Shown here: positions 50,688-61,445 of the stretch, in pieces
Numbering within the stretch: the first letter of the stretch is position 1
Layout of the letters: each line of letters begins with the position of its first letter
Assembly: GCA_026261815.1 (NCBI GenBank)
Contig: JAMPIT010000566.1
Location: forward strand, 27,243,001-27,307,000
Reading direction: 5' to 3'
DNA length: 64,000 nucleotides
DNA from: Monarcha castaneiventris obscurior
Taxonomy: Eukaryota > Chordata > Aves > Passeriformes > Monarchidae
Translations under genes and position numbers: made by a program
The notes under the pieces: model-generated
Databases searched by the model: none
The model's input: only the letters and a program-made list of their open reading frames with translations
What the model was told of the DNA's origin: nothing

Positions 50688-51166
50688 TGATGCCTTTTCT
50701 GGTCTTAAAAATCAAGAGGCGAACACGGTTAGAAGGGGAAAAAGGGTTTTACCTTGGTATTTATTGTAAGGATCCTTAGGTGCACCACAAACAGGTCGAA
50801 TACACTTTTGTGCACCCCCCCATTGCCACCGCAAAAGTCCCCTCTTCTAGATCTGGTCTTACATTCTAGGTCTTACTAATTAGCATATTTATTAAATATT
50901 TCTCAATGAGAGGCTCAAATGAGCACCCCCCCCCCCCCCAAGGAACCTTCCCCTGGATGGTTTTATCTTAGTTTACAAAATGTGTTCTTGAGAGGACCTT
51001 GGGGTCTGGGCACCCTGGCACCTTAACTATGAAGCCTCTAAAATGTTTAGTCTCTTAGCTTAACAAACAAGTCCAAGAATGTAGGCAAAAAAGCACCAAG
51101 AACACAGAAGTTGCAGAAAGGTATAACAGGGGTATAAAAGAAAAGACAAAATTCATCATGGCATCA
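50688..51166 (-). mobile_element. Solo LTR, 479 bp, nested in CR1
   Basis: The ends are perfect 7-bp inverted repeats, TGATGCC and GGCATCA. They are flanked by CCTC on both sides (50684-50687, 51167-51170), a 4-bp duplication as in gammaretrovirus-like (ERV1) integration. On the minus strand AATAAA lies at 50765-50760, about 70 bp from the 3' end, with an AT-rich TATA-like stretch near 50882-50900. A C14 run (50926-50939; G14 on the sense strand) is probably unstable. No internal retroviral sequence adjoins it. Confidence 0.85.
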
Positions 51167-51703
51167 CCTCCTCATTAAATTGTGTGGCCCAGAACTGTGC
51201 ACAGCACTCAAGTTGAGGTGTCACGAACACTGAGTGCAGTGAGATAATCACATCTTCTGAGTTGCTGGTGATGCTGTGTTTGATGCACCCCAGGATGGGT
51301 CTTGCCCTCTTGGCTGCCCAGGCTCCCTGGTGGCTCCTGCTGAGCCTGCTGTTGACCAGCACTTCCAGTTCCCTTTTAGCAGGGTTGCTCTCCAGCTGCT
51401 CCTCTCCCAGTTCTACTTGTATCCAGCATTATTCCATCCCAGGTCCAGAATTTGACACTTAGACTTATTATATGTTATCCCATTAATCATTGCTTAATGA
51501 TCCTATCCATACAACACCTCCCAGTTTGGTGTAATCTTGCTAATGGTGTGTTCAGCTCCTGCATCCAGATTGCTGATAGAAATATTGACCAAAACTGTCT
51601 CTAAAATCAAACCTTGAACACCACTGCTAGCTGGTTCCAGCCAGATGTAGTGCTGCTCACTACAACACTTTGACCTCTGCCCTTTAGCCAATTCTTCACC
51701 CAC
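51167..51703 (-). pseudogene. Fossil CR1 reverse transcriptase, 3' part
   Basis: Two minus-strand frames (51703-51503 and 51362-51156) carry CR1 RT and post-RT sequence: LVNISISNLDAG at the palm approach and RPILGCIKHSI downstream. The metal-binding FADD box is missing. The sequence passes from ISK straight to a degraded TKLGG-like stretch near 51525-51540, which implies a deletion of roughly 9-12 bp. It is not functional. Confidence 0.85.
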
Positions 51704-51712
51704 GAGTCACTC
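51167..51712 (-). mobile_element. CR1 LINE, ORF2 part (right of LTR insertion)
   Basis: Continuation of the CR1 at 50383: 'gtgtttgatgcaccccagga', 'tcttggctgcccaggctccc', and 'cagattgctgatagaaatat'. It is 5'-truncated near 51712. The element totals about 0.85 kb without the LTR. Confidence 0.92.
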
Positions 51713-53596
51713 ATTTAGCAGAACTAGAAAAATTTAAAATGTAGGTTGTATTTAACACCAAATAATTTACAGATCAGTTTTTACTGTAAAAAGTAAATTT
51801 TTTGTCTTTGTTTAAATCTAAATTGTAAATTATCATTCTGTGTAATCATCACAAGGATTGCAATATTTTACTTTTTAATGTACCATCTTAATATATAAAT
51901 ATTTAGGAATATGTTAGAGCTAGTGAGAGAGCCAGAGATAGAGATAGTCAGATAAATGCATTCCACAAGTTATTTACACAGCTTTGAGAAAAATACCTGT
52001 TTTGAAAACTTGTTTTTTCTCTTCATTGCTCTTCTGTGTTACTTACAAAGAACAAAGAGGGGATCTTTCCTGTTATTTCCTTTCTTTATTATTTCTCTTA
52101 TCATGATCCTAATCTATCTGTGAATACAGTATACCTATTACCTTCTTAAAATTTCCTACTTTGTGAATTTCTGTAGATTTGCTCTAGATCTAGTAAGAAT
52201 ATTACAGGAAGCGTGTGTCTTTAACTTACATATTAAATTATTAGCATGTTCACAGCATTTTAAATGGAAATAAAAGCTTTCATACCTGCATTTTCTGTCC
52301 TATCTCGTAAAGTGTATCAAGGAAATTCTATCTTAGAGCAACCAGTTTAGGGACCAACAACTTTCCTCTAAAAGTTTTCTCTGTTTGTGTGTCTCTTAGA
52401 TGTTGTTTTAGTTGAAAATGTGGACCATGTGATCAAGCAGTAATCAAGACATTCCATGCAGTTTGGAAAAGTCTCACCAGGAAGCCTTGTGAAGCCAATA
52501 CACTTACACAATTGCTCTGCTCTTTCATGCTGTCTAAAAGAAGGCCAAACTGGCTCTTGAGCCACATCCAGATCACAAGATTTTTAATTACATCCTTCTG
52601 GGTACTATGGGAACTTCTGGACCATTCAAATCTACTTCTGGAGGAGGAAGGGAAGCAACAATGGTTAATACAATGTAATGCCCAGGATCTGTAGATACAA
52701 CCTGCCCAAACAGGTTTTCTCATTTTCCAGAGGCCATCCCTTTCTCAGTGTTTATGCCTTTTTGTGCAGAGCAAAAAGACAGCAAAATCCATATCAGTTT
52801 AAGAAACTGGCTGCATTAAAAATATATATTTTTAGAAAAAAACCCCAAACAATTATTTAGATTAAGAACAACGTAAAGACCACATTTCCAATTTGGGGAC
52901 CTATCCTGGACTGAGTAAAGCTTGTGTTTTGAATTGTGTTTATTAATCCTTAAACCCCACTACTGAAATCTACAAAGAAAGAAAACTGCAAAATTATGTG
53001 ATTATATCAAATATGTGTATATAGTAAATATACTTAATTCTTCTTTTATACAAAGGAAAATGCATAAATTATCTAATCAGGATGTACCTTTTTTTTTTTT
53101 TTAATAATGAAAGGTCTCATTTACTGATGTGAAATATTTCTTTTTGAAGAACAGAGTTGAATTTTTATTATTATGTATTTCTCTTTCCATGTGGTCACTT
53201 ATGTTCAAATCAATGGTCTGACTGAACACAAGTGGATGCAGGCATACTGCAGACGAATACAAGCAAAAGGAGACTTGTACACATGGCAGCTGCTGCTTAT
53301 GGATTAATGAAAATCAAAACTGTTAAGATCTAAGACTGATACCATTGCTGCTAGCATGGCCCAGGAGAAGAAGTACAGCTGTATGAAAAATCTCACAGTG
53401 CTGGGGAAAATCAAAAATACAGGCTCAAAACATAAGTTACCCAAACAAAGTAGATTTCTTGGGTCCATTGAAAGTATGTGACATCTTCCACATATTTTTG
53501 TAATAAACCTGGAAAAATGTGGACTATGGTAATGAATCTGTAGCTAAATGCAGAAGTAAGGAAATGTCAAATAGAAAATATGTAAATTTAGTTATT
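51713..53596. other. AT-rich DNA, no gene seen
   Basis: No gene or interspersed repeat is recognised. The patch near 52430-52720 carries overlapping frames without motifs. Confidence 0.45.
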
Positions 53597-53640
53597 TAGG
53601 AAAGTCCCTTCCAACCCAAGACATTCTGTGATTCTATGGT
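53597..53640 (+). mobile_element. CR1 3' terminal scrap
   Basis: 'agtcccttccaacccaag' followed by ATTCTGTGATTCTATGG is the final 45 bp or so of a CR1 on the plus strand. It is an extreme 5' truncation or an eroded copy. Confidence 0.88.
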
Positions 53641-54280
53641 TTTTTGAATTTATCGTAAAAAGCTAAAATTAAATGGGCAATGGTCCATATCAGGACACTC
53701 TTACAGATGTGACTATCCAATAAAGAGCACAACAAGGATAAAATGCCAATGCAGTAGTGGAGCCAGCTCCTGCTGTAATTATTCTGAATATAGCTGGAAA
53801 TGGACACTGAGGAGGTGGCATTATATCTATCAGAACAGGACACTTGAAAACCTGGGGAAAGAATACGGAGAGGCAGGCAGGCATAAGTCAGAAGCCATCA
53901 TGATAGTAGCAGAAAAATTTTAGGGGCTTGTTTTGACATTACTGTAGAAAACCATTTAGCTCATTCTACTTATGAAAAGAAAATATTTGTTTTTTATGTA
54001 GAACAGGAAATTGAAAGGGCATGCTACTGAAAATAGCAAATAGGTTTGGTTTTGTTTTCAGTTTGAATTTTGTATGTTTTTTAAACATCCAGCATGGCAA
54101 ATATAGATGACAATTTGACAATTTCCATGTAAGCCATGAAAAAAAAAAAACTAAAATCAAATCAAGGGATTAATTACCTATCTGTGTAGATAGGCTTTCA
54201 ATCATCCATCTCATAGGAGCAAAAAGTGGTTTCTATATATCTTGGCTTCAACATTCCACAGCTGAATAATGTATTGTGTT
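53641..54280. other. AT-rich DNA, no gene seen
   Basis: Nothing is recognised on either strand. Confidence 0.5.
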
Positions 54281-54886
54281 TGTGTGGCCAGGTTTTGGTG
54301 GCAGGGTGGCTACAGGGGTGGCTTCTGTGGGAAGCTGCCAGAAGCTTCCCCCATGTCTGCCAGGCTCAAAGCCAACTGGCTCCAGAATGGACCCACCACT
54401 GACCAACACCGAGCCAATCAGCAATGGTGATGGAGCCTCTGGGATAACAGATTTAGGAGGGGCAAAAGACCTGGGCAACTGCAGCTGAACAGAGAGGACT
54501 GGGAATATGTGAAAGAGACAGTCCTGCAGACAGTGAGGCTAGTGAAGAAGGAGGGGCAGGAACTCCAAGTGTGAGAGCAGAGATTCTTCTGCAGCCCATG
54601 GGGGGCCTCACACCAGAGCAAGTGTACATGTGAGGGAGGCTGTGACCTTTTGGGAAGCCCACACTGAACCAGGGATAGACTGTGAGGAGTCCTCCCTTTG
54701 AGGGGGAAGGAGCTGACTACAGGTCCCATTCCCCATCTCCCTGCACTGCTGGGGTGGAGAGGGGAAGGTGGAGAATTTGGGAGTAAAGATGAGTCTAGGA
54801 GAAGGGAGGTGGGGGAGGAAGGTGTTCTAAGATTTATTTGATTTCTTATTCTACTGTGATTTGATTGGTAATAAATTCAGTTAATT
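54281..54886 (+). mobile_element. LTR, 3'-truncated
   Basis: The sequence is GC- and purine-rich. It begins TGTGTGGCCAGGTTTTGG, runs through 'tctgccaggctcaaagcc', 'gagccaatcagcaatggtg' (with a CCAAT box) and 'gatttaggaggggc' (a TATA-equivalent position), and reaches AATAAA at 54870-54875. This is the U3-R order of a common avian LTR group. Homology stops about 10 bp past the poly(A) signal, near 54886, so U5 is lost. The interior resembles 38350-38510 of the LTR at 37853. Overlapping frames of up to 103 codons are spurious. Confidence 0.8.
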
Positions 54887-57349
54887 TCCCCAGAAATTAC
54901 ATAAAATTACAAACAAAAACTTCCATTTCTTCCCTTTAGAAAGAAAATTTACTTCTGTTAGATCATGACCTTAGTTCACTAATATTCCTAGGAAAAGCAT
55001 GGTGACCTACCTGATTGTCCATGCTTGCCTGAATTGTCACTGTGTTATTGTATGTTATTCTTCTATTGAAGAAGTGGGATGGTGGTGGACTGTACTGTTT
55101 TTAGGTAATGACATTATACCAGACAAGCAGAATGATTGGTTTACTCTGACCTTATTCTGAAAAACTTCTTGCTGCAAAAGAGAACTCTTTCTGTATCATG
55201 CATCAAAAATGGATGATAGATTAATACAGAGTGTCTGAATGAATGCAGGTGGACTTCCCTTGGTCAGAAATTTCATAAACTTCTCACGTTTCTAAGAAAT
55301 GAAATCTCAGTCTTTTTATGAGTGAAAAATATAAGAAGAAAAAGATCTCTGACCAAGTAGCTATTATTCTGTGGAGCAGGAACTTGCTAGTTTCATTCAA
55401 TACATACCAGGCATTTTCCTTGTAAAACTGCTTAGGGTTAGTGCTGAAATCCCCACAACTCTTTAGCATGATAGAATATTTATTTTCTATGTAAATTTCT
55501 AGTATCATCATATCTATTCTTTTTGCCTATTAAGTGTGCAGAAAATGATCTATGATGTAAGTCATGCTTTCTATAATAATTTTTGTGCTTGAATGATTGG
55601 TAAGAATGCTTATACAGTTTTGTACTGAGTTTACTGTTCTGAGAATCAGGGTAATAGCACACTTCACAGAGGCATTTGCATCAATTGAGCTGTTCAGGGC
55701 AAGCTCGGCTGCTCTCCATAAAATAGAAGCATATGTATTCCTAATTTTACCCCTTTTCATAGATCCACTGAAGCTTTTGTCTTGTTCCTAGAGAGATATC
55801 CAGTCATGCTGATCTTGAAATAAGCCATAAATTTCTCTGGCATATGATTTTGTGTCATATTCTTCTATAGTGCTTTTGCAAATTCCCAAATCATAGTTAT
55901 TTCTTACTTCAGGGCAATACTTGATCCATGCATTAAAGCAGCTTTCTGTTTATACTGATGCTATGTGAGAGGCTTTTGAAGGCACTAATTTTATGCTATT
56001 ATAGAGTAGCAAAAGCAGGCTATTCTTTCAGCAGCTTTGAATTTAGAGCATCGAGCCAAGTTACCATTCAATCAGGGTGCGGACATAGATATTAAAATGG
56101 GACATGGGATCCCCTAGCACAGATCTGTGAGCAGGGAAGAATTATTGTTTAAGTGTGCAGCAAGTCAGAAAGAACACCTCATGAAGTAAATCCTCACTGA
56201 AAACAGACCATTAATTGTGTTCAATATCAATGACTTTGAGGCATTATTGGCTAACTACTGTCCACAGGACAAGCACTAGCACATCTTTGGAAAGAGGTAT
56301 TTCGGTGATATATTGGAGTTAGTAAAGCTGAAGAAGCACTAATTTTTTCATCCTGATACAACCAGTGAGATGCCTGAAAGTTTGCTGAACAATGCCGAAT
56401 GAAGTTAAAGACTCAAACTGCATGCTAATGGAACGGTGAGAGCTCAGGTCATGAAGAGGCAGACACAATCTGTCATTTTTATATTTGTTTATTGCAACAA
56501 ACAAAAACAGTCATTGAAAGAAACATAACAATTTTTTAGGGAAAAATTAATATGACCAAAAATTTTAATAGAATTCAGGGAGATAATAAGGGTAATTACT
56601 CACAAAGCACACACAAACACCCCCGCTCCCATCCCCCAAGATTAAAACTGAAGAGAAATTACCCTTCTCTTTCCCATAAAAGGAAGGAGTAGATGAAAGG
56701 TCATTTGTTGAGAGGACACCATTTCAATAATTTCTGTGAGGAATGGAATGTAACATTATGTCACATGCCACTGCTGATAAAAATAGAAACAGGTGAAATT
56801 TATAGGTAGAATGATCCAGTTGAAATGTAGCAAGGTCCTCTCACACATACAGGGTTGTTTCTGTAGTTCTCTAAAAATCTACGTTGGCATATGATGCACT
56901 TTAGTGAGTGAATATGAAATGAATGATAAACGTTTCCTTCAGTCTATAGGCAAGCCTTTGTTGCACTATATTCAACTTACTGCCTGATATCCTGTGGGAA
57001 ATTACATGAGCATGTGAAACGATCCTATAATTACTTGAATCAAAAATTATTTGAGCTTCTTCTTAGCTAGAGACATTGTTTTAAGCTCACTAAGCTCACG
57101 GAGAGAAGTCAGTCAAACATCAATTAATGCCTGAAAATTGCTATATAAAGGATGTCTCTTGAATTTCCTGAAAAATACGAAGATGAAAGACATTGAATTT
57201 CTATAAAATTAATGCAATGGACATATGTAAGTTTGAATCCTAAAGTTTTGAAGAAGTATTCGATCACAGAGGGCTCTTTATGACCACTGCTCTCTGTTCT
57301 TTCCAACTGAAAGTAAGACATGGAACATGTCAGACTCATGTTCTGTGTT
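54887..57349. other. AT-rich DNA, no gene seen
   Basis: No gene or interspersed repeat is recognised. Overlapping opposite-strand frames near 55480-55791 have no motif. Confidence 0.5.
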
Positions 57350-58062
57350 TACCTGTGGCTGGAAAGCTGCCCAGGAGAAAAAGTCCTGGAAGTGTTGGTC
57401 AACAACTGTCTGAACATGAACATGAGCCAACCATGTGCCCAGGTGGCCAGGAAGGCCAGTGATATTCTGGCTTGTGTCAGAAATAGTGTGGCCAGGAGGG
57501 TGAGGGCGGTGGTCATCCCCCTTGTAGCCAGCACTGTTGAGGTCACACTTTGGATGCTGTGTTCAATTTTGGGTCCCTCATTCCAAAAAAAAAGACACTG
57601 AGTTGCTGGAGCATGGCCAGAGAAGGGCAACAGGGCTGGTGAAGTGTCTGGAGCGCAAATCCTATAAGGGAGCTAGGGTTGTTTAGCCCAGAAGAAAGGA
57701 GGCTCGGGGGGCACCTTGTCACTCTCTACAACTGTCTGAAAGGAGGTTTTAGCAAGAGGAGGTTGGTCTTTTTCCCCAAGTAACAAATGATACAACAAGA
57801 GAAAATACTGTCAAGTTGCACCAGGGAGGTTTAGATTGGATATGAGGAATAAATTCTTCAATGAAACAAATGGAGGTCTAGCATTTGAATACGCTGCCAA
57901 GGGAAATGGTGGAATCATCATCCCTGTGAGTGTTCAAAAGGCACGTTTATGTGTTTTGGGGATGGGGTTTAGGGGTTAACATGGAGGTGCTGGGTTAATA
58001 GTTGGACTCAATGATCTTAGAGGTCTCTTCCAAATTTAAGCATTCTATGGTTCTATGAAAAG
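57350..58062 (+). mobile_element. CR1 LINE, ORF2 C-terminus and complete 3' end
   Basis: A plus-strand CR1 of about 710 bp: 'gtgcccaggtggccaggaag', 'tggatgctgtgttcaatttt', 'gagttgctggagcatggcca', and 'aataaattcttcaatgaaac'. It ends 'ttggactcaatgatcttag' then CATTCTATGGTTCTATGAAA. It is 5'-truncated within ORF2. Confidence 0.95.
57356..57601 (+). pseudogene. Fossil CR1 ORF2 C-terminal segment
   Basis: An 80-odd codon open stretch keeps the CR1 region just C-terminal to the reverse transcriptase palm. LEVLVNN, then QVARKASDILACVRNSVARR, then LWMLCSILGPS are recognisable against the CR1 pattern. No catalytic motif lies in this piece and the frame stops at 57601. It has no independent start context and is not expected to be translated. 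Confidence 0.8.
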
Positions 58063-59455
58063 TTAGGTGCTTCACTATGTTTAGTTATGCCAGCTAAGCC
58101 TGTTTGGAGAAAGGCTGCTCCTGTCTGTGAGCCAAGAGAGGTGGGGGTTTTTGGTGGGCGAGATAATTGAGTATGTGACTGCAAAGGAGTTCACGTCAGT
58201 ATAACTTACATCAAAGTTATGGACTTGGAGCAGGTACTAATTGTAGGCAGTAGCTGCTCTAAGTTAGGAGTACAATTTTTTTTATTAACAATTCTATCTG
58301 CCACAACCACTCTGGAAAATCTTTAAAGGCTAGACCTAGTCTGAATCATGAGATTTCTAACTGATAATAAAAAATCCCCATTACTGTTTGTCGCCTTTTG
58401 TAATGTGATTTCATCACTGCTTACTTACTAGAAGGGGTACAAGAGAAATGAAACCCTAAGCGACAAATCAAATTAAAATACAGCATACACAGTATACAAC
58501 ATGAAATCAACCACACAACTTTCTTTATTGGCAGCTGTAGAATTAATTATCAAGGGCGTGTGTGATTTTTCTGTTGATTGTTTGCGTTCCATTTTTTTTG
58601 CCTGTGGCTTGTCTGTGTGTGTGTGTGTCATGGGGGAACATTTCAATTGGTAAAGAAGGAACATGAATTAACAGGGGAATGCTAGCTAAGATAGAGTTCA
58701 GTGTTGTACTGAAACAAGAAACAAGTTGTACTGAGAAAGATTCTCTTGTGTGTGTGTGTGGACCGTTTCTGACTCTCCTTTTTAAATTAAATATGACTCA
58801 ATTAAAAAATTCTGCATTTTTTCTGGTTTTGTTTTTTTTTTCATTGCTTCTTATAGAGAGAAATATTTTGTGAATTTATTAATGCAAGTGGTTTAAAATT
58901 GTATTTTTCAGTTAATAAAAGTATTTTCAACTAAAAAAAAATAATAGGAAAGAAATTAAAAGAATAGAAAGAGAAACAAAAGTTAACCCAAAGCCTGAAC
59001 TATCTTGAGGGTATGTTTTCTATATGGATATTCAAATGATAAATACACTATGCATCTTTATAATTTTTATCTTTATAATGTGTAAGAAATATCATATGGA
59101 AGATGTGATACTTTAAACTCACAAAGAACTAAGTATTCCACTGTATAAGGAAACTGCTTGGATATATTTTTACTGAAATAATTTTGATTAGGGTCAAAGT
59201 AATTCAGCAAGAAGCAGAGACACAAAATATTTTCCTTTCCTTGTAAAAATTACTCTTGGTTAAACAGCTGGCTAAAATTGTGAAATTAATAATCCACACC
59301 TGTTCAACAAAAATGGTTCTTGAAACAAGTAATTACTCTGTAGCTCCAATCTGAGTCATGGGTGAATGCAAATGAAAACTTATGCTGATGAGATTCTGAT
59401 TGGTTTGCATGGTTTAATTTTTTTTTTTTTAATTAAATTCTTTAAAAAACACCAT
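58063..59455. other. AT-rich DNA with short TG tracts
   Basis: TG microsatellites lie near 58612-58628 and 58747-58762. No gene or interspersed repeat is recognised. ACCAT at 59451-59455 is the left target duplication of the next LTR. Confidence 0.5.
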
Positions 59456-60165
59456 TGTGGCAGGATATGTCTACCCCCTCTCTACCACAGATGGTTGGTG
59501 CATATGCAAGAGATAGCCCAGGCGGGCCACAGGCACAGCATGGGGTCATCTCTGGAGCCAAAAGGGCTCAGGCCCCCAGCTAAGAATCAACACCTTAGTC
59601 TGGAAAGAAAATGTGGGAAGGGATGAAAGAAATATTCTTGACCAAATGACACAGTTCTTATGTCTATAAAAGCCCACACAATCATCAAAGAGGCAGAAGT
59701 CTCTTACACACTCCTCAGAAAGGTGTGAGAAGATTTATCCCTGGAGCCTTGGACCAGCTCCAGGTCCCTTTCTCTGGGATTTGAGAGAAAGGAATTTGAT
59801 GTCTACCCCTTCAAGAACTGATGGTAAGAAACATTGGATCCTAAGTTATACTATTTCTTAGCTAGCTGTAAATTTAATGGTACCTTTAACTCTGCGTGTA
59901 CATACTAGTATTCCCTTTTTGTCTTATCCCTGCGTAGTAATAGTCTGTTTTAAGTCTTATGTCAGTTAGTTTTATCTATAATATCTAATAATTTATCTAT
60001 CAATAAATAATTCATTTTATAATACACCGAATCATCCATTATTAAAGAACTTGGGAATAAGAGTGCATCTTGGGGTGCTGGCCACCTCAATACAGCTACT
60101 GCCTGCTGCCAGGGGCCTGGGCAAAGGCAAGGGCTGATTTAAACCTACATCATTCATTTATAACA
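59456..60165 (+). mobile_element. Solo LTR, 710 bp, same family as 12227-12944
   Basis: TGTGGCAGGATATG...TTATAACA (TG...CA) is flanked by the 5-bp duplication ACCAT at 59451-59455 and 60166-60170. TATAAAA lies at 59665-59671 and AATAAA at 60002-60007. Blocks shared with the LTR at 12227 include the start, the TATA-to-'cagaagtct' region, TGGTAAG, 'caataaata...tcattttat' and the 3' 'acctcaatacagctactgcc' region. U3 upstream of the TATA box has diverged strongly between the two copies. No internal sequence is present. Confidence 0.92.
59665..59671 (+). promoter_or_regulatory. LTR TATA box
   Basis: TATAAAA sits in the segment shared with the TATA region at 12484. A candidate splice donor GTAAGA follows at 59824-59829. 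Confidence 0.65.
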
Positions 60166-61445
60166 ACCATTAATTAGGATTGAATATAAATTTACTCTAC
60201 AGAATACTTATTTATTTTATATAATGAAATTGCATTTGTTTTTCAAATAATAAAATGTTATTTTATCTATCAAAACAAACTAAAAAGATACTAGGATTAT
60301 TCTCTAGGAATGCAATTACACTCTCTCATCTTCTAAAAGAAGATGATTTTATGCAAAATGCTTATTCAGAAGTGGCAAGCTTCCTCTGCTTTGGTACACA
60401 CATAGTTGTGACAAGAAGTTCTTTAGAAGTCTACTGACAAGTCGAGACAAAAAACCTATGTGAGATCCTACCTTAAAAATTTAACAGTATGCCCAACCAA
60501 GTTCCAGCTCGGAGGAATACAGTTTGACTCAAATTCAATTATAGAGATGTAGTTTTTGAATGTGACTAAATGGCTAAATACTGCATACGTAATTTATTCA
60601 CTAAAAAAAAATATAAGAATGTCATGCATTTCTTGTCAGCTTTGAAGTTTTAAGTCAGAAGCCTGACATTTATTGTTTTTTCCATTTCCTTCCTTCCTTC
60701 CTTCCTTCCTTCCTTCCTTCCTTCCTTCCTTCCTTCCTTCCTTCCTTCCTTCCTTCCTTCCTTCCTTCCTTCCTTCCTCCCTCCATCCCTCCCTTCCTCC
60801 ATCCTCTTCCTCCCTCCTCTTCCTCTCTCTCTTCCTCTCCTCCTCTCTTTCTTTCTCTCTTCTTTCCTTTTGTATCTTCTTGACTTTTCTCTCCTTTTAT
60901 TTTTTCCCTTGCGTTTCTTCTTGAAGTGAACATTTGAAATGGGATAAACATTCTTTTCTTTCTACTGGGACCAGATTTCACCCTGAAACATAAGGAGTTC
61001 TCAAAACATTTTAATTTTCACCTTGTCAATCTGTAGAGTCTAAATACCCAGAGTTAAAAAAATAGCATTACTGAAAGTCAGAGGGGTTGAAGGATGTTGG
61101 GATGTGGTGTTGAAAGCTAGAATCTGCTAATGATTCTTCCATATACTTAATACATGAACTTGAATAACTGCAGCTGGATCTGATCTCTTTGTGTGGTTCC
61201 TAAACTTAAGGATCTGAACTGTACGTTGTTGACACTTATGGTTACTTTTCAGAGTATAACTAGGTGTCCAGCTTAGCACAACGACATTACATGGTTTTGT
61301 CCTATATTTACCGTATGTGAACCTGTGACTTTCACAGATGAGCTGTCTTCAATACTACAGTTTTGGTGTGCTTTTTCACCATAAGGGTATATAAAACAAG
61401 GAAAGCTTTACACCACAATCCTTTTGATCCTGAAACTCATGCCTC
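60166..61445. other. AT-rich DNA with TTCC microsatellite
   Basis: The TTCC array is listed separately. Otherwise no gene or interspersed repeat is recognised. A short hairpin (8-bp arms CATCTTCT/AGAAGATG, 3-nt loop) lies at 60327-60345. Confidence 0.5.
60686..60777. repeat. TTCC tetranucleotide microsatellite, 23 units
   Basis: Twenty-three uninterrupted TTCC units (92 bp) are followed by about 90 bp of degenerate CT-rich sequence to about 60868, with very few purines. The minus strand reads as a Gly-Arg-Lys-Glu repeat frame (103 codons) and the plus strand as a Ser/Phe/Leu/Pro repeat. Neither is a gene. Confidence 0.97.

Noticed and set aside
50256..50690. 144-codon plus frame
   Set aside because: Runs mostly through the minus-strand CR1 3' UTR and stops at the LTR border. 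It has no independent coding features.
60327..60345. Hairpin with 8-bp arms and 3-nt loop
   Set aside because: Arms this short are expected by chance in 64 kb.
60670..60981. 103-codon minus-strand frame with a GRKE repeat
   Set aside because: It is a direct translation of the TTCC microsatellite.
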